Source of the DNA: Streptomyces violascens
GTDB taxonomy: Bacteria; Actinomycetota; Actinomycetes; Streptomycetales; Streptomycetaceae
Direction of reading: 5' to 3'
Assembly: GCF_014649955.1 (NCBI RefSeq)
Contig: NZ_BMUA01000026.1
Coordinates: 1 to 64,000, forward strand
DNA length: 64,000 nt
Below, in pieces: positions 49,764 through 58,183 of the stretch. Position 1 is the first letter of the stretch. The number at the start of each line of letters is the position of its first letter. The position numbers were made by a program, and so were the translations under genes. The notes beneath the pieces are model-generated. The model did no database searches, was not told where the DNA came from, and was given only the letters and a program-made list of their open reading frames with translations.

Positions 49764-50630
49764 TCATGCGGGGCGGGTCTGGTTGCGGACTTTGCCGTCC
49801 AGGAGTGCGCGGCGGGTGAGGTGGTAGCCCGTCGAGGCCGCCTCCCGGGTGTGGAGGGCTGCCTGGTCCGGAGTGCGGGTCTGGGGCAGAGCTCCGACCT
49901 CGGCGAGTGTCTGGCGGTATCCGGCGCATCCGTCCTCGCGCGTGCGGACGGGGGCCCGGTCGATAGTGCGCCGGGCGGCTGGCGGGCTCTTCACGAGCGC
50001 CATGACGTGTTGGTAGCCGTCGCATCCGTCCGGGCGTGTGCGGGGCGGCGGCGGGGAGGATTCGTCGGGCGGGAGCACGATCGCGGCGCGCGCCCGGTGG
50101 TAGCCGGCCGAGGCGCTCTCCCGCGTGCGGACCTCACCACGCGGGGCCGGTGCTGCTGGCTCAGCGGGGGCGGTAGGGGCTTGGGGGGTGCGTGCACCGA
50201 CGGGCAGAACCCGGATGTGGCGGACCGCTTCGGTACCTGCCGCGGCGTTGGCCTTCTGGATGAGCTGGGCGGTGATCAGGCGGGCCTGGGTGGCCCAGGC
50301 GTTACTGCTCGGGACGAGGTCGAGGCGGCCGGTGCGGTGGTCGTAGGCGACAGCTCGCAGGTGCTCGGCGATCTCCGGGGTGGCAATGGTCGGCCATCGG
50401 TCCATCACCGATCCGCCCACCGCGGGAGTCTCCCAGCCCTGCTCGGTGACAAGGTGTGCCAGGGTCCTGCCGAGTCCCATGGGATCACGGCCGTTGCGAC
50501 GGGCTGCAGAGCGGCGCTTCGTGTTCTGCGTGGCCGAGGTGTGGGCGCCGCGTTCCTTGGCGGCCTTCCTGGCGGCTGCCAGGGCGACCCGGGCGAGGTC
50601 GACGCCGGCGGGCTTGTCTTCGGTGCTCAT
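49764..50630 (-). CDS. DciA/DUF721-like protein with four C-terminal repeats
   Basis: 288 residues. Residues ~50-142 match DUF721 (DciA), a replicative-helicase loader or operator: L-G-R-T-L-A-H-L-V-T-E-Q-G-W, then I-A-E-H-L-R-A-V-A-Y and L-D-L-V-P-S-S-N-A-W-A-T-Q-A-R-L. The tail holds four copies of an R/H-T-R-x5-G-Y-x7 unit at 168-184, 197-213, 229-245 and 260-276, spaced 29-32 residues. The repeats may be a docking module. Its ATG overlaps the stop of the winged-helix gene (ATGA), so they are coupled. Confidence 0.65.
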   Translation of the reverse strand: MSTEDKPAGVDLARVALAAARKAAKERGAHTSATQNTKRRSAARRNGRDPMGLGRTLAHLVTEQGWETPAVGGSVMDRWPTIATPEIAEHLRAVAYDHRTGRLDLVPSSNAWATQARLITAQLIQKANAAAGTEAVRHIRVLPVGARTPQAPTAPAEPAAPAPRGEVRTRESASAGYHRARAAIVLPPDESSPPPPRTRPDGCDGYQHVMALVKSPPAARRTIDRAPVRTREDGCAGYRQTLAEVGALPQTRTPDQAALHTREAASTGYHLTRRALLDGKVRNQTRPA

Positions 50631-52063
50631 TCCGGACTCCAGCGGTGGACGATGGTGCGGCCCAGGCGGGCGAGGTTCTGAACGTGGTTGACCAACGCGG
50701 ACGTGTAGAGGCGGCGGGCGTACGCCTCGCCGCAGGCGTGGACGGTGGCCCGGACGAGGGCAGGGTCTTTGAGGGCGGCGGCGCGCAGGTCGATGACCTC
50801 TTCGCGGGTGAGCTGTTCGAGGTCGACCAGGCCGTCATCGCCGACGGCGAGTTCGCGCTCTTCCTGCGGCGCGGCGGCCGGCTGCTGCAGCTGTGCGAAG
50901 GCCGCTGCCACGTCGCGGGCTACGGCGGGGCTGGTGGGCCGACGGCAGTCGTCCTGATGCCAGTCGGTGTGCCGGTCGCGTTCTGCGCGGCGCGCGTCCC
51001 GCCAGTGGTCCACGATCTGGGCGCGCTTGGCGGCGGTGTCGTACAGCAGGTGGGCGCCGGTGAGGCGGCGGGCGAGGAATCCGGACGGGCGGTGGACGCG
51101 CAGGGCCGGGGCCTCGAGCCCCACGACGGCGATGACCTCGGCCGCGGTCCAGCCGGCATCGGCGACGTGGCGCACGATCCAGGCGATGCGCGGGACTGCG
51201 GCGCGACCGAGCCAGCCGATCTGCTGGGTGAGCTCGGCGGCGAGCTGGTAGCGGCGGCCGGTCTGGTTCAGCTTCCGGCGGTTGGTCTTCTTCGGGGAGG
51301 TGGAGTTGTGCTGCCCGCTGGCGAGCTTGCTCTCAGAGGGAGAGGAGGTATCACCCGCAGTAGAAGAGCTAGAGGTACTACCCACCATTGGGGTGCAAGA
51401 CGGCCTGCGCGAAGTGCCCTGAGCCGAGCGGCGGTTGGCCGTCTTTGTCCGCTTCTGGCGCCGGGGGCGGGCCGCTGCGTGGAGCTCCTTCAACAGGGGG
51501 ATCCGGTCCGGGGAAAAGCCGCGTACGGAGCGGATGAGGGTGTCGGAGGGGCCGGTGCGCAGCCCTGCCGCGTCGTCGAAGGCCGGCGGGATGGTGCGCT
51601 CGAACTCGCTGGCCCGCCCCCCGACGCCGCGCACGCGGGTCCCCTTGGAGCGGTAGGTGAGCAGACCTGCCTCCCGCAGCATCGCGAGGTGGTACTGCAC
51701 GGTGCGCGTCGACAGTTTCAGCCACCCCACCAAGTTGGCGACGCTGGGGCGGCATTCGGTGAGGTGTGCGATCGCTCGGGCCAGGCGCAGGGTGGTGTCG
51801 CCGAACTTCTTGGGGCCGTGCGAGAGCTCGGAGGAGTAGGGGCCGTATTTGTAGACCCAGTAGACGGCTTCGAGCCAGGCGTGACCGTTCGGTGCGATGC
51901 GTCCGCCGGTCGTGGACATCCACTGACCGCTGGCGGGAACGCGGGAGCTGGCTGCAGCGGGCTCCGTGGCAGGCTGCAGCGGAGCCGGCCGGGGTGGTGC
52001 AAGGGTCGTGGGCACAGGGGGGTCCTGGGTTTTGGCGTGCGCGAAATAGACCCGTGGCGGCAC
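50627..52063 (-). CDS. Winged-helix replication-type protein
   Basis: 478 residues from GTG 52063. Residues ~55-150 have a winged-helix fold: A-W-L-E-A-V-Y-W-V-Y-K-Y-G-P-Y, then V-A-N-L-V-G-W-L-K-L-S-T-R-T-V-Q-Y-H-L-A as recognition region and L-L-T-Y-R-S-K-G as wing. Residues 225-260 are a serine/threonine linker. The C-terminal half is helical with L-T-R-E-E-V-I-D-L-R and ends V-H-R-W-S-P-E. Coupled to a DciA-like gene, it may be an initiator-type protein of an integrated plasmid; a plain regulator is possible. Confidence 0.52.
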   Translation of the reverse strand: MPPRVYFAHAKTQDPPVPTTLAPPRPAPLQPATEPAAASSRVPASGQWMSTTGGRIAPNGHAWLEAVYWVYKYGPYSSELSHGPKKFGDTTLRLARAIAHLTECRPSVANLVGWLKLSTRTVQYHLAMLREAGLLTYRSKGTRVRGVGGRASEFERTIPPAFDDAAGLRTGPSDTLIRSVRGFSPDRIPLLKELHAAARPRRQKRTKTANRRSAQGTSRRPSCTPMVGSTSSSSTAGDTSSPSESKLASGQHNSTSPKKTNRRKLNQTGRRYQLAAELTQQIGWLGRAAVPRIAWIVRHVADAGWTAAEVIAVVGLEAPALRVHRPSGFLARRLTGAHLLYDTAAKRAQIVDHWRDARRAERDRHTDWHQDDCRRPTSPAVARDVAAAFAQLQQPAAAPQEERELAVGDDGLVDLEQLTREEVIDLRAAALKDPALVRATVHACGEAYARRLYTSALVNHVQNLARLGRTIVHRWSPE

Positions 52064-52109
52064 GGGCCTGAAGGGGGCGAAGGCGCGCTTGGTGGGTGGC
52101 GCCGGTGGG

Positions 52110-52460
52110 TTAGTCGAGCGTGAAGGTCATCTGGACGGGGTCGGCCGTCTCATCTGGCTGGCTGGGCGGGGCAGATCCGCGAGGGCGGCCGGGGTGAACG
52201 CGGGCAGGTGTACGGCACACGATCCGTGGAGTGGCTGGGTTTTGTGCTTCTTCGGCGACCAGCGTCTGGAGGCGGCGTACTTCCTTGGGGGCCAGGCCAG
52301 TTGCGTGGCGGACCCTGAGGTAGGAGGCGCCGCGGGTGAGCATCTCGATCGCGATGAGCTCGGCGCGGGCCCGGTCGACGTTGAAGACCGGCCAGGGGCG
52401 CGCCGGCAGGACGGTGACCGTCTCGGCCGTCTGCTCCGGTGGGTCGATGTCTTCGGCCAC
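52110..52460 (-). CDS. Small HTH protein coupled to sortase
   Basis: 116 residues from GTG 52460, which shares one base with the sortase stop (TAGTG). Residues 32-66 (A-E-L-I-A-I-E-M-L-T-R-G-A-S-Y-L-R-V, then T-G-L-A-P-K-E-V-R-R-L) look like an HTH. The tail is basic/proline-rich and ends V-Q-M-T-F-T-L-D. It may regulate this operon. Confidence 0.55.
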   Translation of the reverse strand: MAEDIDPPEQTAETVTVLPARPWPVFNVDRARAELIAIEMLTRGASYLRVRHATGLAPKEVRRLQTLVAEEAQNPATPRIVCRTPARVHPGRPRGSAPPSQPDETADPVQMTFTLD

Positions 52461-53284
52461 TATGCACCGCCCTTGGCTGAGACGAGGTCCGCCTCCACGA
52501 CGACCCTCTTGGAATGGCCGGTGGCCGGCCAGCAGGTGACGAGCGTGAGCCTCGCCGCGGTGGGGGTGGCGCCGGGGTTGCCGGGCACCTGCGCGATCAC
52601 GTCCACATCGGTCGGCGCGACGGTCCGTACGCGGGTGACGGTGTAGGTGTAGGTGATGCGGTGCGCGGTGACCACCTGGATCTCGGCGCCGGCCGTGATG
52701 CGGTCGATGCTGCGGAAAGCCGGGTCGGCGACGCCGGAGCGGTGACCGGCGATCGCGAAATTCCCGATCTGGCCAGGCTGTTCGGTGCCGGGGAAGTGAC
52801 CGACGCCGGAGCGTAGTTGCTGCTCTGCGACGCCGTCGTAGACGGGCTGGGCCCAGTCGGCGCCGAGCGCGGGGATGCGCAGGACCGCCCCGATGCGGCC
52901 TCCGGGTCCGGTCCCGTTCGTGGCGCCAACCGTGTGCTCTCCCTGAGCCGGCGGGTTGGCGGCGCTCCAGTCGGACAGGGTCCGGGTGGCGGCGTCGTGG
53001 GACGTGCCGGTGGTGTCCGCCACCTTCGTGTCACTGGTGGGCGGCGTGGCGGAGGAGGTCAGCGGGTCCGGTGCCTGCGCGGCCGCGGACGAGGTGGGCT
53101 GCGCGGCGGCCGCGGAGTGGCTTCCGGAGTTGTGACCGGTCTGTGCCCACAGCAGGGCGGCGAAGGTGATGCCTGTGGCGGCTACCGCGGCGATCGCGAG
53201 GCGGCGCCTGCCGGGGCGGGAGGGGGCGGACTCGCGGGAGTTGACGGTGTCGTCGGACTGGGAGGTGCTGCTCGTGGGGGGCAT
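52460..53284 (-). CDS. Class E-type sortase
   Basis: 274 residues from ATG 53284, with AGGAA upstream. One N-terminal span (about 28-46) anchors it outward, followed by an alanine/threonine-rich linker to ~125. The catalytic triad is complete: H181 in I-A-G-H-R-S-G, C251 in L-V-T-C-W-P, R260 in K-R-V-V-V-E-A. Sortases cut LPxTG/LAxTG signals and join the protein to the cell wall. It lies downstream of the surface protein gene, beyond a 14-bp hairpin. Confidence 0.85.
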   Translation of the reverse strand: MPPTSSTSQSDDTVNSRESAPSRPGRRRLAIAAVAATGITFAALLWAQTGHNSGSHSAAAAQPTSSAAAQAPDPLTSSATPPTSDTKVADTTGTSHDAATRTLSDWSAANPPAQGEHTVGATNGTGPGGRIGAVLRIPALGADWAQPVYDGVAEQQLRSGVGHFPGTEQPGQIGNFAIAGHRSGVADPAFRSIDRITAGAEIQVVTAHRITYTYTVTRVRTVAPTDVDVIAQVPGNPGATPTAARLTLVTCWPATGHSKRVVVEADLVSAKGGA

Positions 53285-53320
53285 GAGGGGTTCCTGCGAG
53301 TGAGAGCGGCTCGGGCCGGG

Positions 53321-53363
53321 CCGCTGGGTGGTGAGCAGCTGGTGGCTGGTCACCACCCAGCGG
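53321..53363 (-). terminator. Hairpin between surface-protein and sortase genes
   Basis: CCGCTGGGTGGTGA (53321-53334) pairs perfectly with TCACCACCCAGCGG (53350-53363), fifteen-base loop. It lies 37 bp after the surface-protein stop and 37 bp before the sortase ATG, so it could attenuate sortase expression relative to its substrate. Confidence 0.65.
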
Positions 53364-53399
53364 TTATGGGTCCGTGGTGGATGCGTGGCGCAGTGGCGG

Positions 53400-54656
53400 T
53401 CAGGCGCCGGTCTGCGGCAGGACGGAGATGGTGACCGGCCGCGGCTGCGGCTTCGGCTGGTCGGGAATCTTGACGTCCTTGACCGAGACGTCGGCCGTCG
53501 TGCCGTCGAGGACGGTCGTCTGCTGGTCGGAGGCGAGCTGGTAGCCCTCGACAGCCTTCACCTCATGCACGGTGTACATGCCTGGGGCCAGATTGTCGGC
53601 CTGCCAGTGGCCGGCTGAATCGGTCTTGCCGGTGGCTGCGGTCCTGCCCGCGGCGTCCCTGATCGTGAACTCGACACCCGCAAGCGGCTTGCCCGACTCG
53701 GCCGCGGTCTTGGTGACCTTGATGCCGCCCTTGAGGGCATCGACCTTGAGCTGCAACTGCGCCTGGGCGCTGGAGATTCCGCCGGCGAGCAGCATGCGCT
53801 GTGCCTTGGCATTGGCCGGCGTGATCGTGCGCAGGGCGTTGCCTGGAAGCGACTTGGCGGTCGCCTTGAGGATGGTGTCGCCCGCCTTGGCCGGGGTGAT
53901 GCTGGTGGTGGCGACGCCGTCCGCGTTGGTCGTTACGGTGCCCGCGGCGGCGCCGGCCAGGTTCAGGTCGAGCGTGACGCCGGGAATCTTGTGGCCGCTG
54001 GCGGAGGTGACGTCGAGGGTGACCACGCTCTTTGCACCGGGCTTGAGGGCGGTGCCAGCCGGCTTGATGTTGACCTTGTAGGGGCCGGCGAACATGGCCG
54101 CCTCGGCCATGTAGCCGGTGGCGAACCGCTTCGCTTCGACTGGCACGTTCGGGTAGGTCAGGCGCTGCAGGGCACGCTTGCCGTTGGGCAGGGCGTAGGT
54201 GGTGCCGGCCTCGAGGTAGCTGTAAACGGCGGCGTCGACGGCGGCTGCCTGGGCGTCGCTCTTCGCGTCGCCGTACTTGGACAGCACGTACGCGGCGCGG
54301 GCGATGTCCTGCGCCGTCGCCGACTTGCCGGTGGCCTTCGAGGTCCAGGCGGTGTTTTCCTGCACAGGGCCGTAGTGACCGGCGGATTCGGGTCCATCGA
54401 GCTCCGGATCACCGCAGTATGCAAGGCCGGTGAAACCGGGGAGCTGCGCCCCGGGCGGGCCGTAGGCGCCGATGTGTGAGGCTGCGGGCTTCCCGGAGCT
54501 GTCTGGTATCAGGTATCCGGGCCCCCAGCGGTCTGCCGCGCTGGCCGCCGGCGCGAGAAGCACCCCTGCTCCCACCGTGATTGCCGTGCCGATCAGGGCC
54601 GACTGGCGAAGGCGGCGGCCCCGGTGGGCGGCTGCTGCGGGTGGTGACACATTCAT
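53400..54656 (-). CDS. Secreted thioester/SpaA-type surface protein with terminal LPQTG
   Basis: 418 residues from ATG 54656, with GGGAG six bases upstream. A signal peptide (cleavage near A-A-S-A-A, ~40) is followed by a domain with T-G-L-A-Y-C-G-D-P-E-L-D, which resembles thioester-forming adhesion domains, a strand-rich repeat (K-P-G-A-K-S-V-V-T-L-D-V-T) and a SpaA/prealbumin-like domain (K-T-A-A-E-S-G-K-P-L-A-G-V-E-F-T-I). The last residues are V-L-P-Q-T-G-A: a sortase motif without the hydrophobic span and basic tail that normally follow. No such tail exists in the other frames just downstream. Confidence 0.75.
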   Translation of the reverse strand: MNVSPPAAAAHRGRRLRQSALIGTAITVGAGVLLAPAASAADRWGPGYLIPDSSGKPAASHIGAYGPPGAQLPGFTGLAYCGDPELDGPESAGHYGPVQENTAWTSKATGKSATAQDIARAAYVLSKYGDAKSDAQAAAVDAAVYSYLEAGTTYALPNGKRALQRLTYPNVPVEAKRFATGYMAEAAMFAGPYKVNIKPAGTALKPGAKSVVTLDVTSASGHKIPGVTLDLNLAGAAAGTVTTNADGVATTSITPAKAGDTILKATAKSLPGNALRTITPANAKAQRMLLAGGISSAQAQLQLKVDALKGGIKVTKTAAESGKPLAGVEFTIRDAAGRTAATGKTDSAGHWQADNLAPGMYTVHEVKAVEGYQLASDQQTTVLDGTTADVSVKDVKIPDQPKPQPRPVTISVLPQTGA

Positions 54657-54872
54657 CCACGTCTCCCGAGTTGGTGACGCCGAACGGCAGGGTTGCCGAG
54701 GCCGGGTGAGGCCGGATCCGGCGTTCAAGGTGCCCTGTGGCTCCTTGATCTGATGTGCTGACAGGCGCTGGATGAACGCGGCGCCGAGCAGAGCGCAAGG
54801 CGATGCGCCATGGGGCGTGTACGCCCCGTGACCAACGATGTCCGATCCTGCCCGATCATGGAGAAGGGTGTC

Positions 54873-54882
54873 AACAATTGTT
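54873..54882. promoter_or_regulatory. AACAATTGTT site 1
   Basis: Ten-base perfect palindrome AACAATTGTT, 217 bp upstream of the surface-protein ATG. AT-rich words of this kind are rare in this GC-rich window. Confidence 0.5.
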
Positions 54883-55088
54883 CTTCAGGTGGGGAGAGTT
54901 GCCGTCGCCGTCGCACAGGGACGCCACCCCACGCGGGTAGATGCTCCTTCAACTAACCCGCAAAAGGGGGCCCTTGGCGTTGCGCCCTGGCCCGGCCGTC
55001 CAGAGGCCGCATCGTCGGCCGCGGCAGGCAGGAAGCCGACACGGGCCCAGTCGGGCCAAAGACACCCTCGAGGGACCCGCACACTGAC

Positions 55089-55097
55089 ACAATTGTT
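55089..55097. promoter_or_regulatory. ACAATTGTT site 2
   Basis: CACAATTGTTGCGACTCGG (from 55088). It resembles site 3 beyond the palindrome: both read CACAATTGTT-n-CGA-nn-CGG. Confidence 0.5.
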
Positions 55098-55126
55098 GCG
55101 ACTCGGCGCGGCCGACCCTCGAGGTC

Positions 55127-55140
55127 ACAATTGTTACGAT
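55127..55140. promoter_or_regulatory. ACAATTGTT site 3 with possible -10 box
   Basis: ACAATTGTT at 55127-55135 runs into TACGAT (55135-55140), a possible -10 box 100 bp before the EspR-like ATG. Binding here would block that promoter. The -35 (near 55112-55117) is weak. Confidence 0.45.
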
Positions 55141-55239
55141 GCGGCGTGACGCAGACTGCCAACGCCCACTAACCTCTGGGCGAGCGCATCTTCACACCGT
55201 GCCCACCCTTTGCCCGCCAACCCAGGAGATCCGCCCAAC

Positions 55240-55998
55240 ATGAACCCTTCTGACGAGGCTGTCACGCCGGAGGGGATCGGAGTGGCAGACGAACTCGAAG
55301 TCGTTCTCAGTTCCGTAAATGACCTGATCAAGGAACTGGGTTACGCCCCCGACGGGTTCAATATCGATCGACTTGTGTATAGGACGGGCATACCCGCCGA
55401 TCAGGTGGAACAGCTCCTCAACGGAGCGCCGGCGGACGAACCGGAGAACCTCCACAGCTCTGTCCACCGACGTCTCGTCTTCCTTCGCGATACCCGCCGT
55501 CGGCCCGATGGTGCGGAGTACAGCTACGACGAGATCGCCGTCAGGCTGGGGATCTCCCGGGCGCAGGTCTACAACGTCTTCACCGCCAAGAGGAACCCTG
55601 GCCTGCAGGTCACCGTCGAACTGGAGAAGTTTTTCCGGGTCGAGGCCGGCTTCCTCACCCTCACGGACCGACAGGCACTCGCTCGCGCCCTCAAGCCGAT
55701 CCGCGAACAGCTCACCTACTTGGCCATGCTCAAGAACAGGGGCGTGGGATACAACCAGCTGGCGCTCCGCAGTGCCCTGGCCACGGATGACGACGCCGCG
55801 TGGGGCAAGGAGCTGATGTCCGCGCTCGGCGCTGCCATGGACCGGTCGGAGCAGGAACAGGAACTGCAAGAGCTGACCGACTCGGTACGTGCCCTCCCCA
55901 GCCGCAGCAGAAGGCGGATCATCCCCTTGATGCGCGGCATGCTCGGACTGACCAGGGCTGACGAGGACCCGGCTTCCGACAGCAAAGACCGCCCCTGA
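55240..55998 (+). CDS. EspR-like XRE regulator
   Basis: 252 residues; ATG with AGGAG about ten bases upstream. The HTH is at ~95-130 (Y-D-E-I-A-V-R-L-G-I-S-R-A-Q-V-Y-N-V-F). After it come L-E-K-F-F-R-V-E-A-G-F-L-T-L-T-D and A-M-L-K-N-R-G-V-G-Y, which parallel the mycobacterial EspR layout (F-F-R-I-K-A-x-Y-F, then R-D-x-G-V). Such proteins bind promoters over long distances. The palindromes upstream are natural candidates for its targets, controlling itself and the surface-protein operon. Confidence 0.7.
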   Translation: MNPSDEAVTPEGIGVADELEVVLSSVNDLIKELGYAPDGFNIDRLVYRTGIPADQVEQLLNGAPADEPENLHSSVHRRLVFLRDTRRRPDGAEYSYDEIAVRLGISRAQVYNVFTAKRNPGLQVTVELEKFFRVEAGFLTLTDRQALARALKPIREQLTYLAMLKNRGVGYNQLALRSALATDDDAAWGKELMSALGAAMDRSEQEQELQELTDSVRALPSRSRRRIIPLMRGMLGLTRADEDPASDSKDRP

Positions 55999-56280
55999 CC
56001 CACACCTGCCGGCAGGACATCCAAACGGGACCGAGACCTTGCATCGCTGCGCTGTGAGTTCCTTCCGGCTGGCGGGCTTCTCCGTTTCTCCACGACGCTG
56101 GAACGAACAGCAGTAGCGTCACCACTGTGCACGAGTTTCAGGCACCGCCTCTTCGGCTGCGAGACCAAGGGGCACGGCCCGCCCCCGCCAGCACGGGGAC
56201 GGTCCAGATCGGCCCCTTCTCTCTATCCGGAGGAGGGACCCTTTCCTGTTCCCCGGGCACCTTGCGAAGGGAATGGTCGT
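55999..56280. other. Intergenic, no supported gene
   Basis: About 280 bp after the EspR-like gene. A 63-codon plus-strand frame from GTG 56127 has no ribosome-binding site and a composition that could be chance; I did not call it. Confidence 0.35.
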
Positions 56281-56391
56281 CTAACGGGCCAGTCTTGGTA
56301 GTGCGGGACGCCGCCTGAGCCTGCGTCGGACGCCGCATCCGGTCACTAGCGCCGCGAGGACCACCATCAGCAGACCGTCCCGCCGTACCAT
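56281..56391 (-). CDS. Possible micro-membrane peptide
   Basis: 36 residues from ATG 56391, with AAGGGA eight bases upstream: a hydrophobic span (L-L-M-V-V-L-A-A-L-V-T-G) followed by a very basic tail (V-R-R-R-L-R-R-R-P). This pattern fits small single-span proteins, but the length is at the limit of what can be judged. Confidence 0.32.
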   Translation of the reverse strand: MVRRDGLLMVVLAALVTGCGVRRRLRRRPALPRLAR

Positions 56392-56560
56392 CCCCGAATT
56401 CCCTTTCCGTGTCTGCCGTGCCGTCCCGAGCGACCGTTGCTGTCGGTGTTCACTCAAGCAGACCGCCAAGACCGTCGCGTGAGCCTGCGTACTCATCTCG
56501 TACGGTCCGGTCCTGGCGCGGATGCGGGCATCCAGATGCGGCAGGGTGCAGTTCCACAGC

Positions 56561-56593
56561 CGCTTGGGGTGGTGCTTCGCACCACCCCAAGCG
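56561..56593 (-). terminator. Strong terminator of the beta-propeller gene
   Basis: CGCTTGGGGTGGTGC (56561-56575) and GCACCACCCCAAGCG (56579-56593) form a perfect 15-bp stem with a three-base loop, 18 bp after the stop at 56612. Confidence 0.8.
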
Positions 56594-56611
56594 CTCAATG
56601 GCCTGCCCTGG

Positions 56612-58183
56612 TCAGTTGGTGCCGAGGACGGCGAACAGGTAGTGCGGGCCTTCGATCTCGTCGCTGGATTTGTCCGTCAGCCGGTCGCCTATGTACAGGC
56701 GGCCCTTGTCGTACAGCAGGTCGTCCGCGCGGTTGCCGAAGGACTTCAGGACGGAACTGAGGATCTTGTCGTCGTTGGGGAGCTCCATGAGGACGGTCTG
56801 TTTCAGGGTGCTGCCGTCGATGCTGACCACGGCGCCGTGTCCCTGATAGGGCGGGGTGCGCAGGGCGATGACGTTGTTGCCGTCCATACGGATGGGGAAG
56901 AGTTTCCGCCCGTCGCCGGCGTCGGCGCGGCCCGGCACCGGCTTGCCGGTGGCGAGGTCGAAGGCGACGAACTCGTTGGTTTGGCCGGGCACGTCGGGGG
57001 AAGTGTTGGCGTGATCCGCCGTCGGCAGGAACAGCTTGCCGCCGCCCGCTAGGGGGCCCAGGCAGGTCCCCACCTCCTTTTTGCAGTCGATGGCGTACTT
57101 CTCGTCGGGGATCGTGATGTGGGCCAGTTCCTTACCGGTCTTCTCGTCGATGGAGTAGATGTCGGAGATCTTGGCGCCGGAGCCCTCGCCGGGATACCCG
57201 CCGACGACCAGGGGCTTGGAGGACAGCACGTGCACGTCGCTGAACGCCGAGGGCACCTTGTACGTGGACAGCGGCTGTCCGGTCGCAGGGTCCAGCGTCT
57301 GGACCGAGAGGGAGGGCCGTGCATAGTCGCCGCACCGGCGCACAGCAACCAGCGCCGGGCCTCCCGCGTAGCCGTCGTCCTGGCAATTTTCGGCGTTGGC
57401 CGTCGGCTTCCACAGCTGCTTGCCCGTCGCTATGTCCCAGGCGGCGCCTCCGTCGCTCGCACTGCCCACAGCGGCGGTGCCGCCACTGATGGCGATCTCC
57501 GAAACAAAGATCTTGCGGTCACCGCCACCGTTGGCGGACACGCCGATAGTGGGCGTGCTGGCGTGCCAGAGCATCTTGCCGGTCGTGATGTTGAACGCCG
57601 CGATCTCGTAGCAGTCTCCGACGCCCTCAAATGTGGACCCCTTCTCGCTGTCGTACGCGATCACGGTGATGCCGTCCGCAGTGCTCTGCAAGGTCGTGGC
57701 GCACACCTGGGTAGGAAGGGGAAGCTTCCAGAGCTGAGTGCCGCTCGCCCGGTCGTAACCGGTGACCTCCTTGAAGCCAGTCTTGGCGTACGCCTTGTCG
57801 GAAAGCCACTCACCGAAGACGCGGTCCCCGAAGCTGTTGCTGACCTTGGGCGCGAACTGGTGGAAGAGCATCTTGGCGGAGGGCGGGGCGGCCTGAGAGG
57901 CGTGGTTGCCGTCGTTGCCGTCGGCACCCTTGCCGGCGCTGGCAGCGGGCCTGCTGCTATCACTGTCGCCGCCCGACGTCAGGTACCAGGTGCCGCAGCC
58001 GAGTACGAGAGCGGATCCCGCGATGATGGCGACGATCCCCGGCCAGAGCCGGGCGCGCCGCGCGGTCGGAGGGGGAACGTTCGGCGGCGTGGTGGGCATC
58101 GGCGGAACAGCCGGACCGAACCTCGCAGGGGGCGGCCCGAATCCCTGCGGAGCACCGGGCGCGGGTGGTGGGGGGTAGCTCAT
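56612..58183 (-). CDS. Membrane-anchored PQQ-like beta-propeller protein
   Basis: 523 residues. Residues 1-42 are a proline-rich cytoplasmic tail, ~46-68 a membrane span (I-V-A-I-I-A-G-S-A-L-V-L-G), then an acidic/serine linker and an external beta-propeller of PQQ-like blades: G-T-Q-L-W-K-L-P, G-K-M-L-W-H-A-S, G-K-Q-L-W-K-P-T, G-K-E-L-A-H-I-T. Several cysteines lie outside and may pair. Such proteins are frequent in Streptomyces; the ligand is unknown. The next gene upstream (58289-58840) has a similar proline-rich start and probably shares a transcript. Confidence 0.8.
   Translation of the reverse strand: MSYPPPPAPGAPQGFGPPPARFGPAVPPMPTTPPNVPPPTARRARLWPGIVAIIAGSALVLGCGTWYLTSGGDSDSSRPAASAGKGADGNDGNHASQAAPPSAKMLFHQFAPKVSNSFGDRVFGEWLSDKAYAKTGFKEVTGYDRASGTQLWKLPLPTQVCATTLQSTADGITVIAYDSEKGSTFEGVGDCYEIAAFNITTGKMLWHASTPTIGVSANGGGDRKIFVSEIAISGGTAAVGSASDGGAAWDIATGKQLWKPTANAENCQDDGYAGGPALVAVRRCGDYARPSLSVQTLDPATGQPLSTYKVPSAFSDVHVLSSKPLVVGGYPGEGSGAKISDIYSIDEKTGKELAHITIPDEKYAIDCKKEVGTCLGPLAGGGKLFLPTADHANTSPDVPGQTNEFVAFDLATGKPVPGRADAGDGRKLFPIRMDGNNVIALRTPPYQGHGAVVSIDGSTLKQTVLMELPNDDKILSSVLKSFGNRADDLLYDKGRLYIGDRLTDKSSDEIEGPHYLFAVLGTN

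Larger units (their letters stand above)
54657..55239. other. Divergent control region with AACAATTGTT palindromes
   Basis: About 580 bp between the surface-protein gene (-) and the EspR-like gene (+). It contains three palindromic ACAATTGT sites at 54873-54882, 55089-55097 and 55127-55135, listed separately. I found no gene inside; the frames have no ribosome-binding sites. Confidence 0.5.

Noticed and set aside
55373..55816. 147-codon frame inside the EspR-like gene
   Set aside because: Serine/arginine-rich shadow frame inside a well-supported gene.
56127..56318. 63-codon plus-strand frame from GTG 56127
   Set aside because: No ribosome-binding site, and it overlaps the possible micro-peptide; cannot be told from chance.
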